Counted from the first letter of the stretch, positions 49,201 through 61,854 are shown. The stretch is DNA of 64,000 bases from Promicromonospora thailandica (GCF_024171955.1 NZ_JAMTCS010000011.1:124001-188000), one strand, 5' to 3'. Translations and numbers: made by a program. Notes: a model not told the origin generated them from the letters alone.

Positions 49201-50625
49201 GTGGTGCAACGCTTTCTGGCGATCCTCCTGATCATTGCCGGCCTCGGCGGCATCGGTTACGGGATCGCGACGGCAACCGTCCTGCGCGAGTCCGACACCG
49301 TCGTCGCGACCGCGACCCCCAGCGGCGACGGAACCCTGGTCGTGACCGAGCCCGGAGTGCTCGGCCTCGTCGACGACCAGGTGACCGTCCGGGCCACGGT
49401 GCCCGAGGGCCAGAAGGTCACGCTCGCGCTCGGGTCCGAGGTCGACGTGCTGGGCTGGGTGGGTGACGACCCGTACGACTCCGTCACCGGCCTGTCCACC
49501 TGGGAGACGCTGAGCGTCGCCCCGGGTACACCGCCCGAGGCGGAGCAGACCGGCGAAGAGTCTGGTGAGCAGCCCGGCGAGGAGTCCGCCGACGCCGGGA
49601 AGCCGGCCAAGGGTCCCGACCCCTCGGGGTCGGACATGTGGCTCTCCGAGGTGAGCGGCGAGACCACCGTCTCGATGCGCTGGACCGAGGAGCCGGGCCG
49701 CGTGGTGCTGCTGGCCGCGGGCGTCGGTGACGGCGCCGAGGCCCCCACCCTCGAGCTGACGTGGCCGCGTCCCGCGTCCACCCCGTACCTGTGGCCCGGT
49801 GTGCTGGGTGGCGGCTTCGCCCTGATCCTGGGCGTCTTCATGGCCATCGGCGCACGCCGCGGCAAGAAGAAGGCCACGACGCGCACGTCGTCCACGGTCC
49901 GCACCCGCCGGACCGAGTCCGAGCTGCCCCGCCGCGACGTCTTCGGCGTCGACGGCGACCAGACCGAGGCGCAGGCGGACGGCCCAGGGTTCCCGCCCGC
50001 GCAGCCCGGGCCGCCGGCCGGGCCCGGCTCCCGTCCCGCCGGGGGCGCTTTCCCGCCCGCGGGCGAGCCCGCGGAGAGCGGCACCGCCGTCTTCCTGCCC
50101 GCGGCGCGCCTGCGCCCGGGCCGGGGGACGCCGGAGCCGGTCGCCCCGGAGCCCGAGCCGGCCTCGGCATGGGGTCCGCCGGCGCCCTTCGGGGGCGCCG
50201 GCGGGGCTGCACCGATCACGCCACCTCCCACGCCGGAGCCCGCCCCGGAACCTGCGGCCGCCCCCGCGGCGTCCGTCCGTGGTCTGCGGCGCAGCCGCCG
50301 GGCCCAGCAGGGCCCGGTCGCGGCACCGGCCGGGCCGGCGCCGTACGGCGGCGCCCCGGAGCAGGCCCCCGCGGCACCCGCCGCTCAGCCGGCGCCCGCC
50401 GCCCAGGCGGCCGCGGCGCCGTCGGGCAGGCCGATGACCCGTCGCGAGATGCGCCTGCGCGAGCAGGCGCAGCGGCGGGCCGCGACGGGCGCGATGCCCG
50501 CCGTGCCCGCGTCAGCCCCGGAGCCGGAGCCCGAGCCCGAGGAGCAGCAGACGCCGAGCAGCCGTGCCGCGGCATGGCGCCAGACCTGGGGAGTGACCGG
50601 GTCCGACGACGGAGGCAACCGATGA
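49201..50625 (+). CDS. Proline-rich two-helix membrane protein
   Basis: A 474-aa protein of unknown function. A signal-anchor-like N-terminal helix (about 5-24) leads to an extracytoplasmic domain (about 25-195) with a Glu/Gly-rich loop. A second helix (about 200-217) and an RRGKKK stop precede a long Pro/Ala-rich cytoplasmic tail that ends in a conserved-looking PMTRREMRLREQAQRRA. The GTG at 49201 follows AAGGGAATC. Its stop overlaps the first lipoprotein ATG, so the three envelope genes form an operon. Confidence 0.75.
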   Translation: MVQRFLAILLIIAGLGGIGYGIATATVLRESDTVVATATPSGDGTLVVTEPGVLGLVDDQVTVRATVPEGQKVTLALGSEVDVLGWVGDDPYDSVTGLSTWETLSVAPGTPPEAEQTGEESGEQPGEESADAGKPAKGPDPSGSDMWLSEVSGETTVSMRWTEEPGRVVLLAAGVGDGAEAPTLELTWPRPASTPYLWPGVLGGGFALILGVFMAIGARRGKKKATTRTSSTVRTRRTESELPRRDVFGVDGDQTEAQADGPGFPPAQPGPPAGPGSRPAGGAFPPAGEPAESGTAVFLPAARLRPGRGTPEPVAPEPEPASAWGPPAPFGGAGGAAPITPPPTPEPAPEPAAAPAASVRGLRRSRRAQQGPVAAPAGPAPYGGAPEQAPAAPAAQPAPAAQAAAAPSGRPMTRREMRLREQAQRRAATGAMPAVPASAPEPEPEPEEQQTPSSRAAAWRQTWGVTGSDDGGNR

Positions 50626-51635
50626 TCCGCATGCGACGTACCCGACCCACGGCCGTGGTCGCCACCACCCTGGTGACCGTCGGCCTGCTCACCGGCTGTG
50701 CCGAGGAGCTGCCCACCCCGAAGGCCGAGGCGCCGGTCGCCGAGGCCGTCGTGACCCAGGCGCAGGAGCGCGAGATCCTGGACAAGGTGGCGGGCGTCGT
50801 CGAGAAGGTGACCAAGCAGAGCCAGGCCGACGACCTCGCGCCGCGGCTGGCCGGACCCGCGCTCGACATCCGCACGACGCAGCTCAAGGTGGCCGCCGCC
50901 CGCAAGGACTCGGAGCCGCTGACCGACCTGTCCATGCAGATGCAGCAGGTGATCCTGCCGTCCGACGAGACGTGGCCGCGCAGCAGCTACGCCATCACGG
51001 TGCAGCCCAAGGACCTGACGACGCCGGTGCTCATGGCGTTCGACCAGGCCAGCGCGCGGGACCAGTACAAGCTGTGGGGCTGGGTGCGCCTGCTGCCCGG
51101 CGTCACGATGCCCCAGTTCGCCGAGGCGGAGCTGGGCAGTGCCGCCGTCCCGCCGGACGACGCGAGCCTCAAGACCACGCCCACCGACGCGATCAAGCAG
51201 TACGCGTCCGTGCTGACGGTCGACAAGGACTCGAAGTACGCGGACAACTTCGCGGACGACGACCTGCGCCAGTTCTTCCGGGACTACGGCAAGCTCCAGG
51301 TCGACGCGATCAACAAGGAGGAGTGCAAGGGCGCCTTCGAGGTCGCGTACGAGCCCACGAAGGACCCGGTCAAGGCCGTCCGCACGGCCGACGGCGGCGC
51401 CCTGGTGATGGCGGCGATGATCAGCAAGGAGACGATCACCGCGAAGGAGGAGGGCTGCGAGATCGGCCCGCCGACCAAGACCACCCAGGCCCTGTGGGGC
51501 GACGCCGACGTGACCAACGTGGTCGAGGTCAACTACCAGGACATGGTGGCGATGTACGTGCCGCCGAAGGAGTCCGAGGACCAGATCAGCCTGGTCGGGT
51601 ACGAGCACGTGCCGAGCTCGGTCTCGAACGGCTGA
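50622..51635 (+). CDS. Lipoprotein of unknown function, paralog 1
   Basis: A 337-aa exported lipoprotein with lipobox LTGC (Cys26). The mature protein contains segments shared with the next gene: AQEREILDKV, WPRSSYAIT, ARDQYKLWGWV, GVTMPQFAEAELGS, QYASVLTV and FEVAYEP. I do not recognise the family. Two Cys (in EECKG and EGCEIG) could form a disulfide and are absent from the paralog. The ATG overlaps the preceding stop. Confidence 0.8.
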   Translation: MIRMRRTRPTAVVATTLVTVGLLTGCAEELPTPKAEAPVAEAVVTQAQEREILDKVAGVVEKVTKQSQADDLAPRLAGPALDIRTTQLKVAAARKDSEPLTDLSMQMQQVILPSDETWPRSSYAITVQPKDLTTPVLMAFDQASARDQYKLWGWVRLLPGVTMPQFAEAELGSAAVPPDDASLKTTPTDAIKQYASVLTVDKDSKYADNFADDDLRQFFRDYGKLQVDAINKEECKGAFEVAYEPTKDPVKAVRTADGGALVMAAMISKETITAKEEGCEIGPPTKTTQALWGDADVTNVVEVNYQDMVAMYVPPKESEDQISLVGYEHVPSSVSNG

Positions 51636-51667
51636 CCGGCCTGACCTGCGCCGCTAGGGTGGCCTCC

Positions 51668-52708
51668 GTGAATCCACGGAGGTCACCCCTGGCACGTCCC
51701 GGAGCACGTCCCCGGGCGCGGCGCCGCCCGCCCGCGGTCGTCGCGGGGCTGAGCGCGGCCGCGCTGCTGCTCGCCGGCTGCACGGTCGAGCCGCCCGCCC
51801 CCGAGGCCGAAGCGCCGGTGATTGCCGCGGTGGTCAGCGCACCGCAGGAGCGAGAGATCCTGGACAGCGTCGTGTCGGTGCTCGAAGGGGCGGACGGCGC
51901 CGGGCCGCTCGCGTCCCGCCTCGCGGGGCCCGCGCTCACCATGCGTGAGGCCGAGCTCGCGGCCGCCTCGGGGGGCGGCGGGCGGAGCGTGCTCACCGAC
52001 CTGGCCCTCGAGACCCAGCAGCTCATCCTGCCCGCGGAGCAGGGCTGGCCGCGGAGCAGCTTCGCCATCACGGAGCCTCCCGAGGACCGCGTCACCCCGC
52101 TGCTCGCGGTGCTGGACCAGCGGACCGCACGGGACCAGTACAAGCTGTGGGCGTACGTCTGGCTGGTGTCGGGTGCGACGATGCCGCAGTTCGCGCCGGC
52201 GGAGCTGGGCAGCGAGGCCGTGGCCGCCGACGACGCGAGCCTCCTGGTGCCGCCCGGCGCGCTGGCCGAGCAGTACGCGTCCGTGCTCACCGTGGGCGAC
52301 CGGTCGCAGTACGCCGCCGTCTTCGCGGCCGACGACGACCTGCGCAAGGAGCTGCGGGAGAGCGGTCGCGACCAGGTGGCCGCGACCACCGAGAAGGACG
52401 GGAAGGGCCGGTTCGAGGTCGCGTACGAGCCTGCCGACGGCGGCGTCAAGGCGGTCCGCACCGTCGACGGCGGGGCCATGGTGGTGCTGGCCCTGCGGAG
52501 CCAGGAGACCCTGCGGGCCGAGGAGGGCTGGCAGCTCACGCCGGCGTCGCCGTCGGCCGCCGCGCTGTGGGACGACGGCGACGGCACCGACGTGCTGCGC
52601 ACCGCCTACCACGACACCGTCGCGCTGTACGTGCCGCCCGCGGGCTCCGCGGCGACGGTCAGCCTGCTCGGCGTGCACCGCGTGCCGTACGCGGTCTCGG
52701 CCGGCTGA
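51668..52708 (+). CDS. Lipoprotein of unknown function, paralog 2
   Basis: A 346-aa exported lipoprotein with an Arg-rich signal n-region and lipobox LAGC (Cys38). It is clearly homologous to the preceding protein over its whole length (PQEREILDSV, WPRSSFAIT, ARDQYKLWAYV, TMPQFAPAELGS, FEVAYEP, VALYVPP), so the pair arose by tandem duplication. It lacks the extra Cys pair. The GTG at 51668 has TAGGGT 7 bases upstream, so it may be transcribed separately as a leaderless mRNA. Confidence 0.8.
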   Translation: MNPRRSPLARPGARPRARRRPPAVVAGLSAAALLLAGCTVEPPAPEAEAPVIAAVVSAPQEREILDSVVSVLEGADGAGPLASRLAGPALTMREAELAAASGGGGRSVLTDLALETQQLILPAEQGWPRSSFAITEPPEDRVTPLLAVLDQRTARDQYKLWAYVWLVSGATMPQFAPAELGSEAVAADDASLLVPPGALAEQYASVLTVGDRSQYAAVFAADDDLRKELRESGRDQVAATTEKDGKGRFEVAYEPADGGVKAVRTVDGGAMVVLALRSQETLRAEEGWQLTPASPSAAALWDDGDGTDVLRTAYHDTVALYVPPAGSAATVSLLGVHRVPYAVSAG

Positions 52709-52763
52709 TCGCCCTGAGCGGAGTCGGCGGGTGCTCCGCCGACAGGTCATTAGGATTGCCCCC

Positions 52764-53726
52764 ATGAGCAGTGCCACCCCTCAGCCCGGTCCCGCCCGGA
52801 GTGCACAGCCCGAGTTCGCCGTGCGCGGCGCGGTCGACCTGTCCGCACTGACCCGTCCCCAGGCACCGCCGCCCGGCGAGCCCGGCGGCGCGCCCGAAGC
52901 CGGCGGCTTCGTGGTGGACGTCAGCGAGGCGAACTTCGAGCAGCTGGTCCGCGACTCGGCCACCTACCCGGTGGTGATCCTGCTGTGGATCCCGACCGAC
53001 AAGGCGAACGCCGACCTCGGCGCCACCCTCGGCCGGCTCGCGCAGGAGTACGGCGGTCGGTTCCTGCTCGGGCGCGTCGACGCCCAGGCGTCGCCGCAGG
53101 TCGCCGCCGCGTTCCAGGTCCAGGGCGTGCCCACGGTCGTCGCGGTGCTGCAGGGCCAGCCCCTGCCGCTGTTCCAGGGCGCGGCCGACGAGCAGCAGAT
53201 CCGCTCCGTGCTCGACCAGGTGCTCGCCGCCGCCGAGCAGAACGGCGTCACGGGCCGCGCGCCCGGCGCCGCGCCCACGGACGGCGAACCGGCGCCCGAG
53301 CCCGAGCAGCCGCTCCCGCCGCTGCACCAGGAGGCCTACGACGCGATCGAGCGCGACGATCTCGGCGCCGCCGCCGCCGCCTACGAGAAGGCGCTGCGCC
53401 AGGACCCCAAGGACGCCGACGCGGCCGCGGGCCTCGCGCAGGTGCACCTGATGCAGCGCACGCACGACGCCGACCTCGCGGCCGTGCGCCAGGCCGCGGC
53501 AGACGCGCCGGCCGACGTCGACGCGGCGCTCGCCGTCGCCGACGTCGACATGCTGGGCGGCAAGGTCGACGACGCCTTCGCGCGCCTGCTCGACCTGCTC
53601 CCGGACGCCGACGCGGACGGCAAGGAGAAGCTCCGCGTCCGGCTCCTGGAGCTGTTCGAGGTCGCGGGCACGACGGACCCACGGGTCAACAAGGCCCGCC
53701 GCCGCCTGTCGCTGTACCTGTACTGA
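52764..53726 (+). CDS. Thioredoxin-fold/TPR co-chaperone-like protein (CnoX/YbbN type)
   Basis: A 320-aa protein. Residues about 50-150 form a thioredoxin fold, but the active-site loop reads LLWIPTDKANADL with no Cys. A linker follows, then a C-terminal TPR-like helical domain (about 185-320, AYDAIERDDLGAAAAAYEKALRQDP). YbbN/CnoX proteins hold unfolded clients, and the thioredoxin fold of many is also redox-inactive. No signal peptide. TAGGAT (52752-52757) lies 6 bases before the ATG, suggesting a leaderless start. Confidence 0.87.
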   Translation: MSSATPQPGPARSAQPEFAVRGAVDLSALTRPQAPPPGEPGGAPEAGGFVVDVSEANFEQLVRDSATYPVVILLWIPTDKANADLGATLGRLAQEYGGRFLLGRVDAQASPQVAAAFQVQGVPTVVAVLQGQPLPLFQGAADEQQIRSVLDQVLAAAEQNGVTGRAPGAAPTDGEPAPEPEQPLPPLHQEAYDAIERDDLGAAAAAYEKALRQDPKDADAAAGLAQVHLMQRTHDADLAAVRQAAADAPADVDAALAVADVDMLGGKVDDAFARLLDLLPDADADGKEKLRVRLLELFEVAGTTDPRVNKARRRLSLYLY

Positions 53727-53756
53727 TCCCGCACTGATCCCGCACCTGACAGCCGC

Positions 53757-53924
53757 TCGCGCCGAGATCTGGCGTCGTGCTGCTGAGGTCTGGTGTTCGC
53801 GCCGAGATCTGGCGGTGCGCCACCAGATCTCGGCGCCGGCACCAGATCTCGCGGGCGGGATGCCAGATCTCGGCGCGCGTCGTCAGCGGCGCGGCACCAG
53901 ATCTCCGCGGCGCGGCGCCAGAGC
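53757..53924. repeat. Inverted array of AGATCT-centred repeats between convergent genes
   Basis: Eight variants of the unit GCCGAGATCTGGCG. Three point right (near 53761, 53784 degenerate, 53801) and five point left (near 53821, 53840, 53861, 53896, 53910, as in GCCAGATCTCGGCGC). They fold about a centre near 53817. The array runs from 31 bases after the thioredoxin-fold gene to the glgB stop, so the two convergent genes end in it. Likely a bidirectional terminator; the origin is unknown. Confidence 0.75.
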
Positions 53925-56255
53925 TCAGCGGGACGGGGTCAGGATCAGGGCGCCCAGCGGGGGGACCCGGATCTCCGCCGACCAGCGGCGGCCGTGGTGC
54001 GGCACCCGCTCGGTCTGGACGCGGCCCATGTTGCCGACGCCCGAGCCGCCGTAGACCGACGCGTCGGTGTTGAGCACCTCGAGCCACACCGGACCCTCGG
54101 CCGGCGGGACCACGTCGCCCAGCGGCGCCGGCGACTGCCGCACCGCCGTCTCGACCGGCTCCGCGGGCGGCAGCACCTCGACGGCGCCCGCGGCGGACGT
54201 CGGCTCAGGCCCCGCCTCCGGCGCCCGCGGCACGTCCGGCAGCGGCAGGCGGTACCCCTCGTGCGGCACGCCCGCGAAGTTCACGACCACCACCACCGGG
54301 TCGCCGGAGCGTGACCGGCGCACGTAGGCGAGCACGTTGTGGTCGGCGTCGTCGGCCGTGAGCCACTCGAAGCCCGCCGGGTCGAAGTCGAGCTCCCACA
54401 GCGCGGGCGTCGACCGGTAGAGCGCGTTGAGGTCGCGCACCACGTGCTGCACGCCCGCGTGACCGCCGTCGCCGAGCAGGTCCCAGCGCAGGCCCTCCGA
54501 CTCGGCCCACTCGGTGTCCTGCGCGAACTCGCAGCCCATGAACAGCAGCTGCTTGCCGGGATGGGTCCACTGGTAGGCGAGGAACGCGCGCACGCCGGCG
54601 AGCTGCTGCCACCGGTCGCCCGGCATCTTGCGCAGCAGCGACCCCTTGCCGTGCACCACCTCGTCATGGCTGATGGGCAGCACGAACTGCTCGGTATAGG
54701 CGTACACCAGGGAGAACGTGAGCTCGCCGTGGTGGTAGCGCCGGTTGTACGGGTCCTCCGCCAGGTAGCGCAGGGTGTCGTTCATCCAGCCCATATTCCA
54801 CTTCAGGCCGAACCCGAGCCCTCCGCTCGACGTCGGCCCGGTGACCTGGGGGAACGCCGTCGACTCCTCGGCGATCATCATGACGCCGGGCGTGCGCCGG
54901 TACGCGGTCGCGTTGGCCTCCTGCAGGAACGCGATGGCCTCCAGGTTCTCCCGCCCGCCGTGCACGTTGGGCGTCCACTCGCCCTCCTTGCGGGAGTAGT
55001 CGAGGTAGAGCATCGAGGCGACGGCGTCCACGCGCAGCGCGTCGGCGTGGAACTCCTCGAACCAGTAGGTGGCGTTCGCCACGAGGAAGTTGCGCACCTC
55101 GCGCCGGCCGAAGTCGAAGATCAGGGTGCCCCAGTCCTGCTGCTCGCCGCGGTGGGGGTCCGGGTGCTCGTACAGGGGACCGCCGTCGAACCGGGCCAGG
55201 GCGAACTCGTCGCGCGGGAAGTGCGCGGGCACCCAGTCGAGGATGACGCCGATGCCCGCCTGGTGCAGCCGGTCCACGAGGTACCGGAAGTCGTCGGGGG
55301 AGCCGAACCGCGACGTCGGCGCGTAGTAGCTGGTCACCTGGTAGCCCCACGACCCGCCGTAGGGGTGCTCCGCGACCGGCATGAGCTCGACGTGCGTGAA
55401 GCCCTGCTCGGTGACGTACTGCGCGAGCTGATCGGCCAGCTCGCGGTACCCGAGGCCGGGCCGCCACGAGCCGAGGTGCACCTCGTACACGCTCAGGGGC
55501 GCGGAGTGCGGGTCGGTGGCGGCCCGCGCGGTGAGCCACGCGTCGTCGTGCCACTCGTGGGTCGAGGCGGTCACGACGCTCGCCGTCGCGGGCGGCTGCT
55601 CGGTCGCCTTGGCGAGCGGGTCCGCCTTGGCGCGCCAGACGCCGTCGGCCCCCAGGATCTCGAACTTGTAGCGCAGCCCCGGGCCGACGTCCGGGACGAA
55701 GAGCTCCCACACGCCCGTCGAGCCGAGCGACCGCATGGGGTGCGTGCCGCCCCAGCCGTTGTGGTCGCCCACGAGCCGCACGCCCCGCGCGTTGGGCGCC
55801 CACACCGCGAACGCGACGCCCGCGATGTCGCCGGACTCGCTGGGGTAGGTGTGCAGGTTGGCGCCGAGCACCTGCCAGAGCTGCTCGTGCCGGCCCTCGC
55901 CGATGAGGTGGAGGTCCACCTCGCCGAGCGTGGGCAGGAAGCGGTACGGGTCGTCGGCGGTCCACGTCTCGGTGCCCGACCGCGTGCGGATGCGGTAGTC
56001 CGGGGCGTGCCGGGTCCCGTCCGGGCCCGGGGCGGCCGGCACCACGGCCGCCCACACGCCCGCGCCCTGGTGGGTCGCGGTCGTCTCGCCGTCCGCGGTC
56101 GTGACCACCACCTCGTCGGCCAGCGGCCGCAACGTGCGCACGACGGTCCACGGGCCGTCGAGCAGGTGCGGGCCGAGCACGGTGTGCGGGTCGTGGTGGG
56201 TCCCGGACGCGATGGCGGTCAGGACCTCGAGGTCGACGTCGGGCAGGTCTGCCAT
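53925..56255 (-). CDS. glgB: 1,4-alpha-glucan branching enzyme
   Basis: Forms alpha-1,6 branches in glycogen-like glucan. The 776 aa comprise two N-terminal CBM48-like modules, a GH13 barrel and a C-terminal beta domain. Catalytic residues are Asp410 in RVDAVASML, Glu463 in MIAEES and the later His-Asp in [11 protein letters not shown]. An insertion of about 50 Pro/Ala/Glu residues (encoded near 54085-54235) interrupts the C-terminal domain. The ATG at 56255 has GGAAAGG upstream. Last gene of glgE-treS-mak-glgB. Confidence 0.96.
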   Translation of the reverse strand: MADLPDVDLEVLTAIASGTHHDPHTVLGPHLLDGPWTVVRTLRPLADEVVVTTADGETTATHQGAGVWAAVVPAAPGPDGTRHAPDYRIRTRSGTETWTADDPYRFLPTLGEVDLHLIGEGRHEQLWQVLGANLHTYPSESGDIAGVAFAVWAPNARGVRLVGDHNGWGGTHPMRSLGSTGVWELFVPDVGPGLRYKFEILGADGVWRAKADPLAKATEQPPATASVVTASTHEWHDDAWLTARAATDPHSAPLSVYEVHLGSWRPGLGYRELADQLAQYVTEQGFTHVELMPVAEHPYGGSWGYQVTSYYAPTSRFGSPDDFRYLVDRLHQAGIGVILDWVPAHFPRDEFALARFDGGPLYEHPDPHRGEQQDWGTLIFDFGRREVRNFLVANATYWFEEFHADALRVDAVASMLYLDYSRKEGEWTPNVHGGRENLEAIAFLQEANATAYRRTPGVMMIAEESTAFPQVTGPTSSGGLGFGLKWNMGWMNDTLRYLAEDPYNRRYHHGELTFSLVYAYTEQFVLPISHDEVVHGKGSLLRKMPGDRWQQLAGVRAFLAYQWTHPGKQLLFMGCEFAQDTEWAESEGLRWDLLGDGGHAGVQHVVRDLNALYRSTPALWELDFDPAGFEWLTADDADHNVLAYVRRSRSGDPVVVVVNFAGVPHEGYRLPLPDVPRAPEAGPEPTSAAGAVEVLPPAEPVETAVRQSPAPLGDVVPPAEGPVWLEVLNTDASVYGGSGVGNMGRVQTERVPHHGRRWSAEIRVPPLGALILTPSR

Positions 56256-56311
56256 GGGGTTACCTTTCCATGGCACCGGCGTGGCGTGCGACACGTGCCC
56301 GGCACGGCCCG

Positions 56312-57744
56312 TCATGAGGCGAGCACCCGCTCGACGGCCGTCAGCGGGATGTGCATCCACGCAGGCCGGTGCCGGAACTCGTAGACCACCTCGTACAGGG
56401 CCTTGTCCACGGTCAGGGCGCGCAGCAGCAGCTCGGCCGTGGCGACGTCGAGCGTGTCGCCCACGGACTCCGAGCCCTGCCGGTAGCCCTCGAGGAAGGC
56501 GAGCTGGGCGTGCGACACCCAGTGCGGGTCGGTGGCGCTGCCGACGGCGCCCGCGTAGTCCAGCGAGCGCAGCATCCCGGCGACGTCGCGCAGCGGCAGG
56601 TCCGGCGCCGTGCGCTCGGCCACGGGCCGCTGCGGCTCGCCCTCGAAGTCGAGCACCTTCCACCCGTCGGGCGAGTGCAGCGCCTGGCCGAGGTGCAGGT
56701 CGCCGTGGATGGACTGCAGCCGCACCAGGCCCCCGGCGCGTTCGCCGGCGGCCGCCAGGCGGGCACTGACGGCGTCGTACAGCGCGGTGACGCCGGCCCG
56801 CTGCGGTGCCAGGTCCGGGACGTCGGCGAAGGCCTCGGCGGCACGGCGGCGCAGCACGCCCATGAAGCCCGCCGCCTCCAGGGTGGGCCCCGGCCCGAGG
56901 GCGTCGCGCAGCGCCGAGTGCAGGTGCGCCACGACGGCGCCGAGCTCGGCCGCCCGCTCGCCGAAGTCCTCGCCCCGGGCCGCGTAGGCGCAGGCGAGCT
57001 CGAACCCGTCGGTCGCGTCGTGCACGAGCTCGGAGAGCACGGCGAGGTGGGCGAGGACGTCGGGCCCCGCGTTCGTGCCCGTCGCCGTGCCCGGTGGTGC
57101 GGGCAGCGGCACCGCGCCCAGGAACCGCGGCACGCCGTCCCACCCGGCGCGGGTGAGGGCCTCCGGGATGACGACGTCGGGGTGCGGCCCCAGCGCGACC
57201 GTCCGCAGGATCTTGAGCATGCCGCCCCGGCCCGACGCGTGCGGCAGGGCGGGGAGCACCACCGACGTGTTGGACTGCTCCCCGGAGATCCGGCGCGCGT
57301 CCCGCAGCTCGGCGCAGTCCTCGGGCTCGCACGCCGCGGGCAGGGCGGCGGTGAAGTAGGCGTGCCAGGCCGCGGGGTGCACCCCGCCGTCGTGCACGGT
57401 CGCGGTGCCCGACGCCGTGGTGACGGTGCCGATGAGCCCCGCCGCCTCGGTGTCCGCGGTGTCGGCCTCGGGCTCGGCCGTGGGCGTCAGCACGAGCGGC
57501 ACCTGGATCACGAGCGCGCCGTCGCCCGTCGCGAGGCCCGGCCCGGCGAGCCGCAGCAGCGCGACGACGACGTCGGCCACGCCGCCGAACGTGACCGTGA
57601 GCCAGGGCTCGTGCGTCACGCCCTCGGCGGGCACCGGGTACCAGCGTTGCTCGGGCAGCCATGTGTCGAGCAGCGCCAGCACCTCCGGGGGGAGGTGCGC
57701 GGCGCCCGGGGAGACGTGGACGGTGCGCGCCGGGCTCACACCGC

Positions 57745-57748
<4 letters not shown>
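56312..57748 (-). CDS. mak: Maltokinase
   Basis: Phosphorylates maltose to alpha-maltose-1-phosphate for GlgE. The 478 aa have an N-terminal cap domain and an aminoglycoside-phosphotransferase-like C-lobe. The catalytic loop is [11 protein letters not shown] and the metal site [11 protein letters not shown]. The GTG at 57748 overlaps the treS stop (GTGA). The gap of 56 bases to glgB has its own ribosome site. Confidence 0.93.
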
Positions 57749-59615
<1,867 letters not shown>

Positions 59616-59619
<4 letters not shown>

Positions 59620-61721
59620 GCGGGACCCACGTGGAGTACGTGGGCCACCCGGACCTGCGGGTCGAGCCGCACCCACGGGTGGGCGCCCCACCCGTAGGTC
59701 TCGCCCGAGAGCAGGTCGTGGGCCACGAAGAACGGGGCGCTGTCGTCGCCCTCGGGTGCACTGAGGCCGAGGGCGGAGAGGTCCAGGTGCACTACTGACT
59801 CCTGTGCGTTCCGGGGGTCCAGGTTCAGCACGACCACGATCACGTCGTCGTGCCGCGGGGCACGTCGATCGTTACCCCCTGCTCTCATGGTGCGGCCAGG
59901 GGACGTCGCTGTCGCGCGCGACGCGTGATCGGCCGAGATCCGGCGCGAGTACGCGACCACCTGGTCGTTCGTCGTGGGGTGCACGGTCAGGTTGCGCAGC
60001 TGCCGCAGCGCGGGGTGGGTGCGGCGGATCGCGTTCAGCTCGCCGAGCAGCAGGGCGATCCCGTGCTCGTCGGCCTTCGACCAGTCGCGGGGCCGGTACT
60101 CGTACTTCTCGTTGTCGATCTGCTCCTCGACGCCGGGCCGCGGCGTGCTCTCCACGAGCTCGTAGCCCGAGTAGATGCCCCAGGTGGGTGAACCGGTCGC
60201 GGCCAGCACGGCCCGCACCGCGAACGCCGCGACGCCGCCGTGGGTGAGGTAGGGCGGCAGGATGTCGTGGGTGGTGGGCCAGAAGGACGGGCGCAGCACG
60301 GAGCCCTGCGGCCCGCTGACCTCGGCCAGGTACTCCGCGACCTCCTCCTTGGTGGTGCGCCAGGTGAAGTACGTGTACGACTGGTGGAAGCCGATCCGGG
60401 CCAGCGTCAGCATCATCGCCGGCTTGGTGAACGCCTCCGACAGGAAGATGACCTCGGGGTTCGTCGCGTGCACCTCGGCGAGCAGCCACTCCCAGAAGTC
60501 GAGCGGCTTCGTGTGCGGGTTGTCGACGCGGAACAGCGTCACGCCCCGGTCGATCCACGTGCGGATCACGTCCAGCACCGCCTCGTACAGGCCCTCGGGG
60601 TCCGTGTCGAAGCTGAGCGGGTAGATGTCCTGGTACTTCTTGGGCGGGTTCTCCGCGTACGCGATCGACCCGTCCGCCCGCACCACGAACCACTCGGGGT
60701 GCTCGGTCACCCACGGGTGGTCGGGCGAGCACTGCAGCGCGATGTCGAGCGCCACCTCCAGGCCCTCGGCGCGGGCCGCGGCGACGAAGTCCCGGAAGTC
60801 GGCCTCCGTGCCCAGGTCGGGGTGGATCGCGTCGTGCCCGCCGTCCGCCGAGCCGATCGCGTACGGGCTGCCCGGGTCTCCGGGGGCGGCCTCGAGCGTG
60901 TTGTTGCGCCCCTTGCGGAACGTCGTGCCGATGGGGGAGACCGGCGTCAGGTAGACGACGTCGAACCCCATCGCCGCGATGCCCGGCAGACGCTTCGCCG
61001 CGGTGGCGAACGTGCCCGACACCCACGTGCCGTCCTCCTTCTGGTACGCGCCCTCCGAGCGGGGGAACATCTCGTACCAGGACCCGGCCAGGGCGAGCTG
61101 CCGCGACACCCGCAGCGGGTAGGCGTCCGACGCCGAGACCAGCTCGCGCAGGGGCGCCCGCCGCAGCGCGTCGACGACCTCGGGCGACGTCGCCGCCGCG
61201 AACCGCGCCGGGGCCGGCCGCGAGTCGTCCGCCAGGGCGCGCCGCGCCGCCGTCAGCGCCCGCGCGTCCCGCGCCGTCCGGCCCCCGGCCACGAGCGCGT
61301 CGCCCGGGACCCGGCCGCAGATCCGGTCGAACAGGCGCACGCCCTCGGCGAGCATGAGCTCGGTGTCGATCCCCGCCGGGATCTTGATCCCCGCGTCGTG
61401 CACCCAGGTGGCGTACGGGTCCGACCACGCCTCCACCCGGAAGGTCCAGTCGCCCTCCGCGTCGGGCTGCAGCTCGCCGCGGAACCGGTCGAGACCGGGC
61501 GCCACGTCCGTCATGGGGGCCCAGGAGTGGTCGGTCCCGTCCGGGGCGACCAGCACCGCCGTCGCGGACACGGCGTCGTGGCCCTCGCGGAACACCGTCG
61601 CCTCGACCGGGACCACCTCACCGACCACCGCCTTCGCAGGCCAGCGACCCCCCTCCACCACGGGGGCGACCTCGAGGACAGGGATGCGGCCGATCCGGCC
61701 GGGACGCGTGTGCGGGCTCAC
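59616..61721 (-). CDS. glgE: Alpha-1,4-glucan:maltose-1-phosphate maltosyltransferase
   Basis: Extends alpha-glucan by transferring maltosyl units from maltose-1-phosphate. The 701 aa show the GH13_3 architecture. The nucleophile is Asp400 in FRVDNPHTKP and the general acid Glu429 in FLSEAF; the spacing equals that of the Streptomyces enzyme. An insert of about 31 residues (encoded near 59845-59940) separates YSRR from DDVIVVVLN in the C-terminal domain and includes a repeat-like GCCGAGATCCGGCGC. The GTG start has TAGCGT 6 bases upstream, so it is probably leaderless. First gene of the operon. Confidence 0.95.
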
Positions 61722-61854
61722 GCGGCCACGCTATCGACGGTTCCGGGTGACTCGCCTGCGGGGCGCGCCGAGGTCTCGTGAACGTCGTCGGACGGGGAGG
61801 TGAAGCCCTCCGCAACAGGTGTGCTCGCCCCGCCATGTGCGTAGTGTTCTGCCG
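61722..61854. promoter_or_regulatory. Divergent promoter region glgE/glgP
   Basis: A 133-base gap with a -10-like TAGCGT reading toward glgE (61733-61728) and TAGTGT reading toward glgP (61842-61847), each 6-7 bases before a GTG start. No clear -35 boxes. The arrangement suggests coordinated leaderless transcription of glucan synthesis and breakdown genes. Confidence 0.5.
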
